Below the pieces are notes generated by a model. It made no database searches. It saw only the letters and a program-made list of their open reading frames with translations, and was not told where the DNA came from. A program made the translations under genes and the position numbers. Shown here piece by piece: positions 16,148 through 24,470 of a stretch of DNA of 64,000 nucleotides (within the stretch, counting starts at the first letter, position 1; every line of letters starts with the position of its first letter). Source of the stretch: Streptomyces sp. CB01373 (GTDB taxonomy: Bacteria > Actinomycetota > Actinomycetes > Streptomycetales > Streptomycetaceae); NCBI RefSeq assembly GCF_002803075.1, contig NZ_NNBK01000012.1:469747-533746 (forward strand), in the 5' to 3' direction.

Positions 16148-16555
16148 ATGCTCGTTCCCACTGGCCATCTGCCGCCGCTCCAGCAACGCCTGTTGCGGGA
16201 ACTCGACCTCTGCGATCTCCCCGCTCCCGAAGCGGCGCCGGAATCCTACGCGGCCCGGGGCCTCGACACGGACGAGGTCCGTGAGGCCCTGCCCGCGCTG
16301 CTGTGGACCGGTCTGGTGGAGCAGCAGGAAGGGGATCGCGGCACGCTCAAGCTCACCTGGGCCGGAGTGGCGGCGCTGCGGACCGCGGAGTGCGATGAGA
16401 TGGCGGCACGTCTCAGCGCGATCGCGTCCTTCGCGGACACCGTGGCGCGCGGTGCGGCGTCCCGCCCCGTCGGATACGCCCTGAAGCGCCTGGCGGAGGG
16501 AGCGTGGACCTTGGAGCAGGCCGAGACTTACGTGAGAGGCGCGGACGGCGCGTAG
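16148..16555 (+). CDS. Small winged-helix-like protein of unknown function
   Basis: This 135-residue, mostly helical protein has a region resembling a winged helix: RELDLCDLPAPEAAPESYAA, then DEVREALPALLWTGLVEQQE and LTWAGVAALR. The LVEQ...GTLKLTWAG stretch looks like the wing after a recognition helix. There is no catalytic motif. The ATG at 16148 lacks a strong ribosome site. It converges on the R-M gene with 20 bp between the stops. It may be a small DNA-binding regulator, but that is a guess. Confidence 0.55.
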   Translation: MLVPTGHLPPLQQRLLRELDLCDLPAPEAAPESYAARGLDTDEVREALPALLWTGLVEQQEGDRGTLKLTWAGVAALRTAECDEMAARLSAIASFADTVARGAASRPVGYALKRLAEGAWTLEQAETYVRGADGA

Positions 16556-16575
16556 GGGCGGAACGTGACCCGCCT

Positions 16576-19500
16576 CTACGCGCCGAAGTCCAGGACGACA
16601 CGGCGGCGAGCACGGCTGGCCCCGGGCGGTGGCGGGAGAACGCCCGCTGAGGTGAGGTCGGCTGTGGTGATGACCGGTGAGTTCACGATCTTCGTGGTGA
16701 TGGCCTGCTGCGCCGGGGTGAGGTCCACCAGCCGTCGCAGGACGGACAACAGGTCGATCAGCTCCTCGGTCCACTCTCTTGGCCAGGACGTCACATGGAT
16801 GTCGTCGAGCGGGCTGGTCTTTCGGCTGGTGGGGGAGGCCCTGCGGTAGCCGAACCACTTCTTCACGATGCGCATACCGCCGACCTCGTAGTTCCAGACC
16901 TCCAGCGGAACTCCCGTGAAAACGCCCGGTCCGACGTGCAGGGTGCCGGTCTCCTCGTCATAGCGCAGCGTGTCCGGCACGGCGGTTCCGATCGGTGTCG
17001 CGTACCGCACCTGCCGAGGATGTCCCGCGGGAAAGCCGACACCTTCTTCCGTCCCGGGTTCATCGGGCGGGTTGCCGCGCTCGCCGTAAGTCGCGGCCCA
17101 CAGATACTGGTGGCCGATGCGAACCGCCTCGCTCCACAGTTCGGCGTCGCGGGTGAGAGGCAACCGGACTCCTGGGGTGAGAAGTTCCTCGGCAAAGTGC
17201 TCAGTGAAGGCGCTGTGGCCGGCGACGGCCAACGCGTAGGCGGCGAGGTCGTGCCCGGTCACTCCGTTCAGACCCAGAACATCGGCCAGGTACCGCAGCA
17301 GGCCTCTCGGCACATTGGGAGTGCCGTCCGGGTGCAGGATGGGATGCACCCTTCCGCCCCGGCCGTTGAAGTGGTGCGTGTCCGGTAACAACGCGGTCGC
17401 GACCACCGCCGGACCGCTGCTTATTTCGTGGCTGCTCTGCTGATTGAGGAACACCTGTCCAGGCTGCAAGGACTCCCACAGATCAGGCCGTGGGAAGTCA
17501 AGTACCCGGTTGTCTGCGATGAGCCACTGACGGTCGAAGCTGCGCAGCGCGATCCGCACGAGCCGTGCGCGAGTACGGGCCTCTTCATCAATGCTTCGAT
17601 CGGGGTGAGGGAGTCCTGGGAGGCACGTCGGCCGTGAGCCGAGTTGGCGATCGCGAGTCTCCTTGAACAACCGGGCCTTGTAGTCCGCATCTTCTTCCCT
17701 GGTGAGGCGGGCCCATCGGTGTTGAAGAAGTCTTTCGGAGGGAGAACTCACCCAGGACCTGTTCGTTGTGATCCCCAGGCTGCCCCACGGAAAGAGCTCG
17801 TCCAGCGCCGGATACTCCTCCCACCCCGACAAGGTGGCCGGGGTGAAGGGCCGTACCCCCAGCGCGTGGGTGTCCCGCCAGCCGTCGTTGTCCAGACGTG
17901 TTGACCGGAGCTGCGCGAACTTCTCGGCACGTTTGCCGTGGAGGGCTCGGTAGTGAACCCGCGCGGACCCACCGGCGGCGTGGTCCGCGCGTCGTACGAA
18001 GATGCAGATGCACAGTGGCTGGGCGACGTGAGGGAACGCCCGGTTGGCGACGTCCGAACGCTGGCCCTCTGGCGAGAGGTTGATGACCCAGCCCTCGTCG
18101 CACGTCCGGCGCAGATAGTCGCGCATGCCCCGTCCGGCGGGGCCGGTGGTGAAGGCTGAGGGAGTGATGAAGCAGATCACGCCGTGTCGGTCGTCGGAGT
18201 GCGCGTCGAAGACCTTCCAGGTGGCCCAGCGCCAGAAGTAGACGTACATGTTCTTCAGCGCGTGCTCGTAGCGGCCGTTGCCCGGATGCCGGAAGTCGTC
18301 CAGGGGCGGGCGGACCTGGCCCTTCATCCGCTTCTCGATCCAGCCGCCGCGGTTCTCGGCCTTGTCGTCATAAGGCGGATTGCAGATCACCACGGTGACG
18401 GGGACGTTGGCCTTCACGTGGTTGGCGCGAGTGCGTGAGACGGAGAGGGGCGCGTAGGTGGAGGGGAGCTGCTCCTCCTTGACGTGGGGATCGTCGAGCG
18501 TGTCCGTGACGTGGAGGTTCAGGCCGCCCGGCGGGAGCTGGGCGCCGTATTTCTTGAGCAGGTCGGCGGTGCGGAGTTCGGCGACCGCGAAGGGGCCCAT
18601 CTGGAGTTCGAAGCCGTACAGGCGCTCGGCGAGGCGACCGATCGCGTCGGGTGCCATGGCGTCGCCATGGCGTTCGGCCGCCTGCTGCGCCACCCGCTCG
18701 ATGACGGTGTGCAGGTAGGTGCCGGTGCCCATCGCGGGGTCGACGATGTGGACGCTCTCGTCGCCGTAGCCCCGGGACCTTCCCAGGCGGGTGCGCAGCA
18801 CCTCCTCGGTGAGGCGGACCATCTCCTCCACCACCTGGTGCGGGGTGTAGTAGGAGCCGCTGCGCTGGCGCAGTTCGTCGTCGTAGACGGAGAGGAACGA
18901 CTCGTACAGGTGCAGGTAGGCGTCTCGGTTGCCCCGCCGGATGGTTTTCCAGTCGACGGCCGCGACGGTCCGGCGGAGCAGTTCCAGGGTCACCTCGAAC
19001 CGTTCGTTGACGTTGTCGGTGAGCAACTGGAGGGCCTTGCCCATCAGGGCGTGGCCGGCGTTGAGGCGGCGGCCGATCTCGTGGAAGCCGATGTCGGCGA
19101 GCTTGATGCCCTCCGTCTGCGCCAGAAGCAGGGCGAAGGTGACGGTCTGGGCGTATCCGTCGGCGAAGGTAGCGTCGTCGGCGGTGGGGAAGAGATAGCG
19201 CCGCCAGTCGCTTCTCAAACCGGTGAAGGGCCGGTCCGAGGCGGGCCCGCCGGCATCCAGCTGGGCCTCCGCACGCAACTGTTCCCGCACGGCCTCACGC
19301 AGCAGGCGGCACAGCGGGGCCATGTGCTGCACGAGCACGGAGACCCGCAGGATGTCCTGCGGCTTCCAGCCGAGCACCCGCTGTGCGAGCGCGTCGAAGG
19401 CGGCCGGCTGGGCGGCGGTCAGTTTCTCCCCGGCGCTCTTGAGCGCTCCGGACAGCACGACTTCCTCCCCGATCTGCACGCCGTATTGGAAGACACGCCA

Positions 19501-19863
19501 GTGGGTGCCGTTGGTGTACAGCAGGTTTGGAAGGTCACGCAGACGCTGCCACTGCCGCTTGTCGTGGCCGGTGAAGGTGTCGGGATCGATGTTCTTGCCC
19601 GGCCGCTTCAACTCGATGTAGCCGGTGACGTTCTTGTCGACGCGCACGGCGTAGTCGGGTCGGACTCCGAGGTGCGGGATACGGGTCTCGGGATCCCAAC
19701 TGACCTCATGCATGGCGTGCTTCGCGGCCATGGCGCGCAGCAACTGTTCCAGAGGGCCGCGGATCGCCGCCTCACGGTCGCCGGGCCCGGCGAGAGCCCG
19801 TTTGCATTCCGCGCCGAACACGGACACGGCGTCCTGAAGCCACTGAAGGCGTGCGTCAGCCAT
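16576..19863 (-). CDS. Type ISP/IIG-style restriction-modification enzyme (nuclease + N6-adenine methyltransferase)
   Basis: This is a protein of about 1,095 residues. Residues 60-90 carry a PD-(D/E)xK nuclease motif: PDY at 69-71 (D70), then IELKRPGK (E84, K86). A helical connector leads to the methyltransferase core, with motif X/I region SGSYYTPHQVVEEMV and VDPAMGTGTYLHTVIE (about 373-388) and motif IV NPPYDDKAENR (about 492). The rest matches the ISP-type C-terminal specificity region (ALDELFPWGSLGITTNRSW, FNGRGGRVHP). No SF2 helicase domain is present, unlike true type ISP, so a single-chain type IIG-like enzyme that methylates one strand and cleaves unmethylated DNA is the best reading. 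I chose the ATG at 19863; the frame is open to 20070, but that part lacks protein character. A relic of a relative is at 11185-11380. In this island it could supply self-DNA methylation. Confidence 0.88.
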   Translation of the reverse strand: MADARLQWLQDAVSVFGAECKRALAGPGDREAAIRGPLEQLLRAMAAKHAMHEVSWDPETRIPHLGVRPDYAVRVDKNVTGYIELKRPGKNIDPDTFTGHDKRQWQRLRDLPNLLYTNGTHWRVFQYGVQIGEEVVLSGALKSAGEKLTAAQPAAFDALAQRVLGWKPQDILRVSVLVQHMAPLCRLLREAVREQLRAEAQLDAGGPASDRPFTGLRSDWRRYLFPTADDATFADGYAQTVTFALLLAQTEGIKLADIGFHEIGRRLNAGHALMGKALQLLTDNVNERFEVTLELLRRTVAAVDWKTIRRGNRDAYLHLYESFLSVYDDELRQRSGSYYTPHQVVEEMVRLTEEVLRTRLGRSRGYGDESVHIVDPAMGTGTYLHTVIERVAQQAAERHGDAMAPDAIGRLAERLYGFELQMGPFAVAELRTADLLKKYGAQLPPGGLNLHVTDTLDDPHVKEEQLPSTYAPLSVSRTRANHVKANVPVTVVICNPPYDDKAENRGGWIEKRMKGQVRPPLDDFRHPGNGRYEHALKNMYVYFWRWATWKVFDAHSDDRHGVICFITPSAFTTGPAGRGMRDYLRRTCDEGWVINLSPEGQRSDVANRAFPHVAQPLCICIFVRRADHAAGGSARVHYRALHGKRAEKFAQLRSTRLDNDGWRDTHALGVRPFTPATLSGWEEYPALDELFPWGSLGITTNRSWVSSPSERLLQHRWARLTREEDADYKARLFKETRDRQLGSRPTCLPGLPHPDRSIDEEARTRARLVRIALRSFDRQWLIADNRVLDFPRPDLWESLQPGQVFLNQQSSHEISSGPAVVATALLPDTHHFNGRGGRVHPILHPDGTPNVPRGLLRYLADVLGLNGVTGHDLAAYALAVAGHSAFTEHFAEELLTPGVRLPLTRDAELWSEAVRIGHQYLWAATYGERGNPPDEPGTEEGVGFPAGHPRQVRYATPIGTAVPDTLRYDEETGTLHVGPGVFTGVPLEVWNYEVGGMRIVKKWFGYRRASPTSRKTSPLDDIHVTSWPREWTEELIDLLSVLRRLVDLTPAQQAITTKIVNSPVITTADLTSAGVLPPPPGASRARRRVVLDFGA

Positions 19864-20163
19864 GGTGCCCCCCAGCCCACGGGCCCCGGACATGGCGCGG
19901 GGCAAACCCCTCTTGCTGGGAAGTATGGGGCAGCCATGCGCGAAATGGCAGGGGGTGTACCGGAGTTGCTTTGTCGCGCCCGTGCGCCCCGAAGCGGCAG
20001 GAGTGGCAGGCCGGGAGTCGGCGGCCCGGCGTCGCCCGTCCGCGCCCCCAAGGCGGTCGGGGCTCAACAACGTTGAACGTCAAGCCGAGTGCCTGTACTC
20101 AGTCCGGCACCCGGCGGGTGTGCGGCACGTTCTTCCGCGCCGCACACCCGCCCACGGCCGTTC

Positions 20164-21255
20164 TCACTCCTGGTCGTCGAGGCGGACCGGCATCAGCAGC
20201 GAGAGGACGTCCTCGTCGTCGGGTCGGCGGATCACGAGGGGGGCCGTGGGGGCGCCGAACTCCAAGAGCAGTTCGTCCCTGGCGCCGGCGGTTAGGGCGT
20301 GCAGCAGGAACTCGCGGTTGACGGCGATGTGGTTCCGGTCGTCGTCACCGTCCTCGTGGACGGTCACCGTGCCGTCGTCCGCCACGGCGAGCACACTGAG
20401 GTCGTAGGACACGCCGTCCTGCTCACGCGTCCTGTCCGCACGGACGGGACCCGTCTCCAGAGCCTTGCGGAAGGAGGCCACGTCGATGACCGCCCGGCGC
20501 CCGGCGGGCAGATGGAGGAGGCGGCGGTAGTCGGGGAAGTCGTGGTCCAGGCACTGGCCCGCCGCCTGACGGTCCCCGGTCTCCAGCGTCACGCGGTCGC
20601 CGTCCAACGTGAGCCGGACAGGTTCCTCCCCGCCCAGGAGCGCTCGCATCGCGTCGGCGAGCGGGAGGGGCACGACGGCCTGGACCCGGCCCGTGCCGTG
20701 CCCGGCGGTGCGTGCTCGTGCGACGGCCATCCGGTACCGGTCGGTGGCCACGACACGGAGGTCTTCGCCCTCGATGTCGAACAGGACGCCGCCGAGCATC
20801 GGCAGCTCCGGATCGGTACTGGCCGCGAAGCGAACCGCGTCCAGCGCGGCGGCCAGCTCCGGGGCGGAGGCGGACAGCCGGGTGGTGGCGGTGCGGAGCG
20901 AAGAGGTCATGGGGTTCTCCCTGTGGTCGAGTACTGCTCGGAGCGCGGAGAACTCACTGCGGGCATCGGACAGATCCCGCTCGAGACGGCGCAGGTGCGC
21001 CTGGAGGAGCCCCCGCACCAGGTCGCTGTCCGCGCTGGACCAGCCGGCCAGCACCAGCCTGATGTCCGCCAGCGGCATGCCGGCCCGACGCAGCCGGGCC
21101 AGCAGCCGGGCCTCGTCGCACTGCTCGGGGTCGTACCAGCGGTAACCGCTCACCGGGTCCACCCAGGCGGGGACCAGCACACCGGCCCGGTCGTAGAACC
21201 GGAGCGCGCTCACGCTCAGTCCGCTGTCCCGGGCCATCTCCCCGATGCTGCGCAT
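20164..21255 (-). CDS. MerR-type regulator fused to DNA polymerase III beta-clamp domains 2 and 3
   Basis: This 363-residue protein starts at an ATG with GGAG 7 bases upstream. Residues 1-70 form a MerR winged helix (MRSIGEMARDSGLSVSALRF, YRWYDPEQCDEARLL, MPLADIRLVL), followed by a coiled-coil dimerisation helix to about residue 110. From about residue 120 the sequence is sliding-clamp-like. The block ELPMLGGVLFDIEGEDLRVV then ATDRYRMAVA matches DnaN domain 2, DHDFPDYRRLLH matches the F-P-Y segment, and a domain-3-like region ends in LLMPVRL, as in real beta clamps. Clamp domain 1 is missing. A DNA-bound regulator that competes for or senses clamp-binding partners is one interpretation. Related fusions exist in actinobacteria, annotated only generically as far as I recall. 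Confidence 0.88.
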   Translation of the reverse strand: MRSIGEMARDSGLSVSALRFYDRAGVLVPAWVDPVSGYRWYDPEQCDEARLLARLRRAGMPLADIRLVLAGWSSADSDLVRGLLQAHLRRLERDLSDARSEFSALRAVLDHRENPMTSSLRTATTRLSASAPELAAALDAVRFAASTDPELPMLGGVLFDIEGEDLRVVATDRYRMAVARARTAGHGTGRVQAVVPLPLADAMRALLGGEEPVRLTLDGDRVTLETGDRQAAGQCLDHDFPDYRRLLHLPAGRRAVIDVASFRKALETGPVRADRTREQDGVSYDLSVLAVADDGTVTVHEDGDDDRNHIAVNREFLLHALTAGARDELLLEFGAPTAPLVIRRPDDEDVLSLLMPVRLDDQE

Positions 21256-21509
21256 GTCGTTCTCCACACCCGGAACCCTGGGCCCTCCACAAGGTCGAGG
21301 GTCAACCCCGGTCCAACCACGATCAGGCAGGCGACTGGCCCGCTTCGTCGGACACGCTCGGGAAGCGGCTCGGAGGACCTGCGAGGCAGAGGGCGTCGCC
21401 CGGCCGCCGCGAGCCGGGATCCGGCTGTGCGGGGCCACACAAGGAAGCACAGCAGGCGCGCGGGGCCGCCCGAGAGTAATCGACGCCGGGCGAACGGCAC
21501 AATACTTGT

Positions 21510-22706
21510 GTGAACGCACACGACGCAGACCTGGCCGACGTCCTCGGGACCCGTGAGACCCCGACCCTGGAGTTCAAGCGGACCGCCAAGCGGGAAGGCA
21601 AGCGCGGTGACGCCATCGGCAATGCCGTCTGCGCGATGGCCAACGATCTCGTCGGCAGGGGCGGAGGGGACATCCTCATCGGCGTCGCGGACGACGGGAT
21701 CCCGGTCGACGACGTGGACGTCAGCGACCGGGCTCTGCTGGCCCTCACCGACCTCCGGGACGACGGCAGGATCCTGGACCGGCCGTCCTTCACCGTCCGG
21801 GCGGCGACCTACCGGGGCAAACCCGTGGTGCACATCCACGTGGAGGCATCCGCCGCCTTGCCCGTGCGCTTCGACGGAGTCGTGTGGGTCCGGCCCGGTC
21901 CGACCACCCGTAAGGCCACGCGTGAGGACGAGCGAGTCCTCACCGAGCGTCGGCGGGCCGGCGACGGTCCCTTCGACAGCAGGCCCGTGCCGTGCGCGAC
22001 CCTCGACGACCTGGACCTCGAACTCTTCCGCAGCGACTACCTGCCGTCCATGGTCGGACCCGAGGTCATCGAGGAGAACGGGCGCCCGGTGCACCAGCAG
22101 CTCTCCTCCCTGCACCTCACCACCCCGGACGGTCGGCCGACCGCCCTCGGACTGCTCGCTGTCGGGCTCGATCCCAGCAGCCGCATCCCCGGGGCGTACG
22201 TACAGTTCGTCCGGTACCAGGGCGTGGATCTCGACGCGCCCGTCGCCGACGACCAGGAACTGCGCGAGAACCTCGTGGGCATGGCGGCCAGACTTGAACC
22301 GCTGCTGCGCAGCAACCTTCGTACGCGTCTGGTGGAGGAGGGATTCCGGGAGACTCCGCAACCCGACTATCCGCTGGAGGCGTTGCGGGAGGTGTCGATG
22401 AACGCCTTGATGCACCGCAACTACGAGACCTCCTACGCCCCCGTGCGCATCGCCTGGTTCGACGACCGGATCGAGGTGACCAATCCCGGAGGGCCCTACG
22501 GGCAGGTCCGGGACGACAACTTCGACCGGGTGAACGACTACCGCAACCCGTCCCTCGCCGCGGCGATGAAAGGACTCGGCTATGTGAACCGGTTCGGTCG
22601 GGGGATCGGACGGGTGCGGGCATCGCTCGCACGCAACGGGAATCCCCCCGCCGAATTCCAGGTCGACGCGTCGTCGTGGGCCGTCATCCTCCGGAGGGCC
22701 TCATGA
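21510..22706 (+). CDS. AlbA_2/Schlafen-type ATPase with C-terminal HATPase_c_4 domain
   Basis: This is a 398-residue protein. The N-terminal AlbA_2 (divergent AAA_4) domain shows TLEFKRTAKREG, NAVCAMANDL and GGGDILIGVADDG (residues 15-63). The C-terminal GHKL-like domain has an N-box (LREVSMNALMHRNYE, about 290), a G1-type box (DDRIEVTNPGG) and a GRGIGRV loop. This layout is found in predicted ATP-dependent regulators and in Schlafen-like proteins linked to tRNA or DNA restriction in defence contexts. The GTG at 21510 has no upstream ribosome site and an AATACT hexamer ends only 2 bases before it, so a leaderless mRNA is possible. The stop overlaps the ParA start by 4 bp (ATGA). Confidence 0.85.
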   Translation: MNAHDADLADVLGTRETPTLEFKRTAKREGKRGDAIGNAVCAMANDLVGRGGGDILIGVADDGIPVDDVDVSDRALLALTDLRDDGRILDRPSFTVRAATYRGKPVVHIHVEASAALPVRFDGVVWVRPGPTTRKATREDERVLTERRRAGDGPFDSRPVPCATLDDLDLELFRSDYLPSMVGPEVIEENGRPVHQQLSSLHLTTPDGRPTALGLLAVGLDPSSRIPGAYVQFVRYQGVDLDAPVADDQELRENLVGMAARLEPLLRSNLRTRLVEEGFRETPQPDYPLEALREVSMNALMHRNYETSYAPVRIAWFDDRIEVTNPGGPYGQVRDDNFDRVNDYRNPSLAAAMKGLGYVNRFGRGIGRVRASLARNGNPPAEFQVDASSWAVILRRAS

Positions 22707-23734
22707 AGCGGACGTCGATCGCGCTCTTCAACAACAAGGGCGGGGTGGGAAAGACGACCCTGACCTACCACCTGGCCCACATGTTCCGCAGGCTCGGTCT
22801 GACGGTGCTGGCCGTCGATCTCGACCCCCAGGCGAACCTCACCTCGATGTGCCTGGACGAGACCGAGATCGAGGAACTGTGGGACAACCAGTCCGAGTTG
22901 ATCGCACAGGGCGCTGTTGCCTCCGCGCTGCCCGGCACCGGCCGGGTGCGCAACGGGCAGACGATCGCCGACGCGGTGCGGCCCATCCTGGAGGGCACGG
23001 GAGACGTTGCCCCCATCGAGCCGGCCGAACTCCAGCCGGGGCTTTGGCTATTGACCGGAAGTCTTGATCTGAGCCGCTTCGAGGACAAGCTGTCCAACGA
23101 GTGGTTCAAGACCTTTGCAGGTGACATCGCGGCGATCCGCACCACCACGGCCTTCCACCGCGTGGTGGAGCAGGCGGCCGACGGGATCGACGCCGACATC
23201 GTCCTCATCGACGTGGGACCCAATCTCGGGGCGATCAACAGGGCTGCGCTCATCGCGGCCGACAACGTGCTGATGCCGCTCGCCGCCGACCTCTTCTCCC
23301 TCAAGGGGCTCAGCAACCTCGGCCCCACCCTGCGCGATTGGCGCAGGGGCTGGCAGCAACTCGTCCTGCCCCGGGTTCCCGCCGGTTTCTCCGCGCCGCG
23401 CGCCGAGATGCGTCCCCTCGGCTACGTGATCATGCAGCCGGAGATGCGGCTGGACAGACCCGTGAAGGCGTACGAGCGGTGGCTGCAGCGCATCCCCTGG
23501 GTCTACTCCGCGGCCGTACTGGGCGAGGGAGCGCCGGAGCAAGGTGGCGATCGGCACCGCATCGCCACCTTGCGCAACTACCGCAGTCTCACGCCGCTCG
23601 CGCACGACGCGAGGAAACCCATGTTCGACCTGAAAGCGGCCGACGGCGCGCTCGGCAGCACCCAGAAGTACGTGCAGACCTGTTACCGGGAGTTCCGTGA
23701 GCTGGCGAAGGAGGTTCTGGCTCGAGCCCGGTAA
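22703..23734 (+). CDS. ParA/MinD-like ATPase coupled to the AlbA_2 protein
   Basis: This 343-residue protein starts at an ATG with GGAGG 6 bases upstream, in a 4-bp overlap with the AlbA_2 gene. It has the deviant Walker A of ParA ATPases (FNNKGGVGKTT, with the signature lysine), a Walker A' AVDLDPQANLTSM, and a Walker B-like VLIDVGPNLGAINRAAL. Family members bind ATP as nucleoid-associated dimers. No parB, parS-like repeat or replication gene adjoins it, so plasmid partition is unlikely. Tight coupling to an AlbA_2 protein inside a defence cluster suggests the pair forms one sensor or switch module. That role is inferred from context only. Confidence 0.88.
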   Translation: MKRTSIALFNNKGGVGKTTLTYHLAHMFRRLGLTVLAVDLDPQANLTSMCLDETEIEELWDNQSELIAQGAVASALPGTGRVRNGQTIADAVRPILEGTGDVAPIEPAELQPGLWLLTGSLDLSRFEDKLSNEWFKTFAGDIAAIRTTTAFHRVVEQAADGIDADIVLIDVGPNLGAINRAALIAADNVLMPLAADLFSLKGLSNLGPTLRDWRRGWQQLVLPRVPAGFSAPRAEMRPLGYVIMQPEMRLDRPVKAYERWLQRIPWVYSAAVLGEGAPEQGGDRHRIATLRNYRSLTPLAHDARKPMFDLKAADGALGSTQKYVQTCYREFRELAKEVLARAR

Positions 23735-23771
23735 GTGGGCAGCGCGTGAACGGCGGAAGACGGAGACGCCT

Positions 23772-23807
23772 GAGGCCGCGCGACCGTGACCACGGCTGCG
23801 CGGCCTC
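23772..23807. terminator. Bidirectional hairpin terminator
   Basis: A perfect 10-bp stem (GAGGCCGCGC / GCGCGGCCTC) encloses a second small repeat. It lies between the convergent ParA gene and the gene ending at 23821. Confidence 0.8.
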
Positions 23808-23820
23808 ACAGAAGCGCGCG

Positions 23821-24435
23821 TCAGCTGTCGGCGGGGGACAGCCATCCCACGTGGCGCAGAACGGGTGCGACGCGGAAATGGACGTAGGCGACCACCGGAG
23901 TCTCGTCGTCCTCCACCGGGAAGAACAAGGCGTGCTGAACCCGCTTTTCGTCCTGCGGATCGTCCAGGTCGACCGGCGGCAGGTCCAGGCGCGGTCGGTC
24001 GAAGGCGTGGTCCAGGTCGACGCCCTCCCTTGCGGTCAGTTCGCACAGGTGATGCAGTCCCAGGCGGCCGGCGAGCTCGGCTGTGGTGAACGACTTCTTG
24101 ATACGTGGCCACTCGTGCTCATCGACATGAGTGGGGTACACCATCAGGCGCTTCTCCCTACGCTGCCGGCCGACGGTGACACCGGAGCGCAACCGGTCGT
24201 GCAGTCTGGACAGAGCGGCCGGCATCTCGGGTACGACAGCGGGCTTGTGGAGGACCAGGTCCTGCTCACCGTTCGCCCAGTGGTTGTCGTGCAGGGTCAG
24301 CGTCGGCCGTCCGGGAAGGCGTAACTCCCATTCGACGGCGTTTGCCACGGATGCCTCGCCCGAACAGGTCGTGCCCGCCTTGTTCGTCAGCGGCTTCTCG
24401 CAACGCACCAGTGTCAGATCGTGCAGAAAGTCCAT
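23821..24435 (-). CDS. Unknown 204-residue protein, last gene of the GmrSD unit
   Basis: The gene begins at an ATG with GAGGGG three bases upstream and 35 bp after the GmrSD-like gene on the same strand, so co-transcription is likely. I do not recognise the family. The sequence is soluble, with a beta-rich N-terminal half containing three cysteines (VRCEKPLTNKAGTTCSGEAS is unusual) and ending in HDNHW, and a charged alpha/beta C-terminal half ending in VVAYVHFRVAPVLRHVGW. There is no signal peptide, transmembrane helix or obvious catalytic motif. Its constant strand and spacing suggest an accessory, target-recognition or control subunit for the upstream nuclease. Confidence 0.7.
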   Translation of the reverse strand: MDFLHDLTLVRCEKPLTNKAGTTCSGEASVANAVEWELRLPGRPTLTLHDNHWANGEQDLVLHKPAVVPEMPAALSRLHDRLRSGVTVGRQRREKRLMVYPTHVDEHEWPRIKKSFTTAELAGRLGLHHLCELTAREGVDLDHAFDRPRLDLPPVDLDDPQDEKRVQHALFFPVEDDETPVVAYVHFRVAPVLRHVGWLSPADS

Positions 24436-24470
24436 GTCCCCTCAGTGCTCTCTCACTCGATCGCTTGCCT

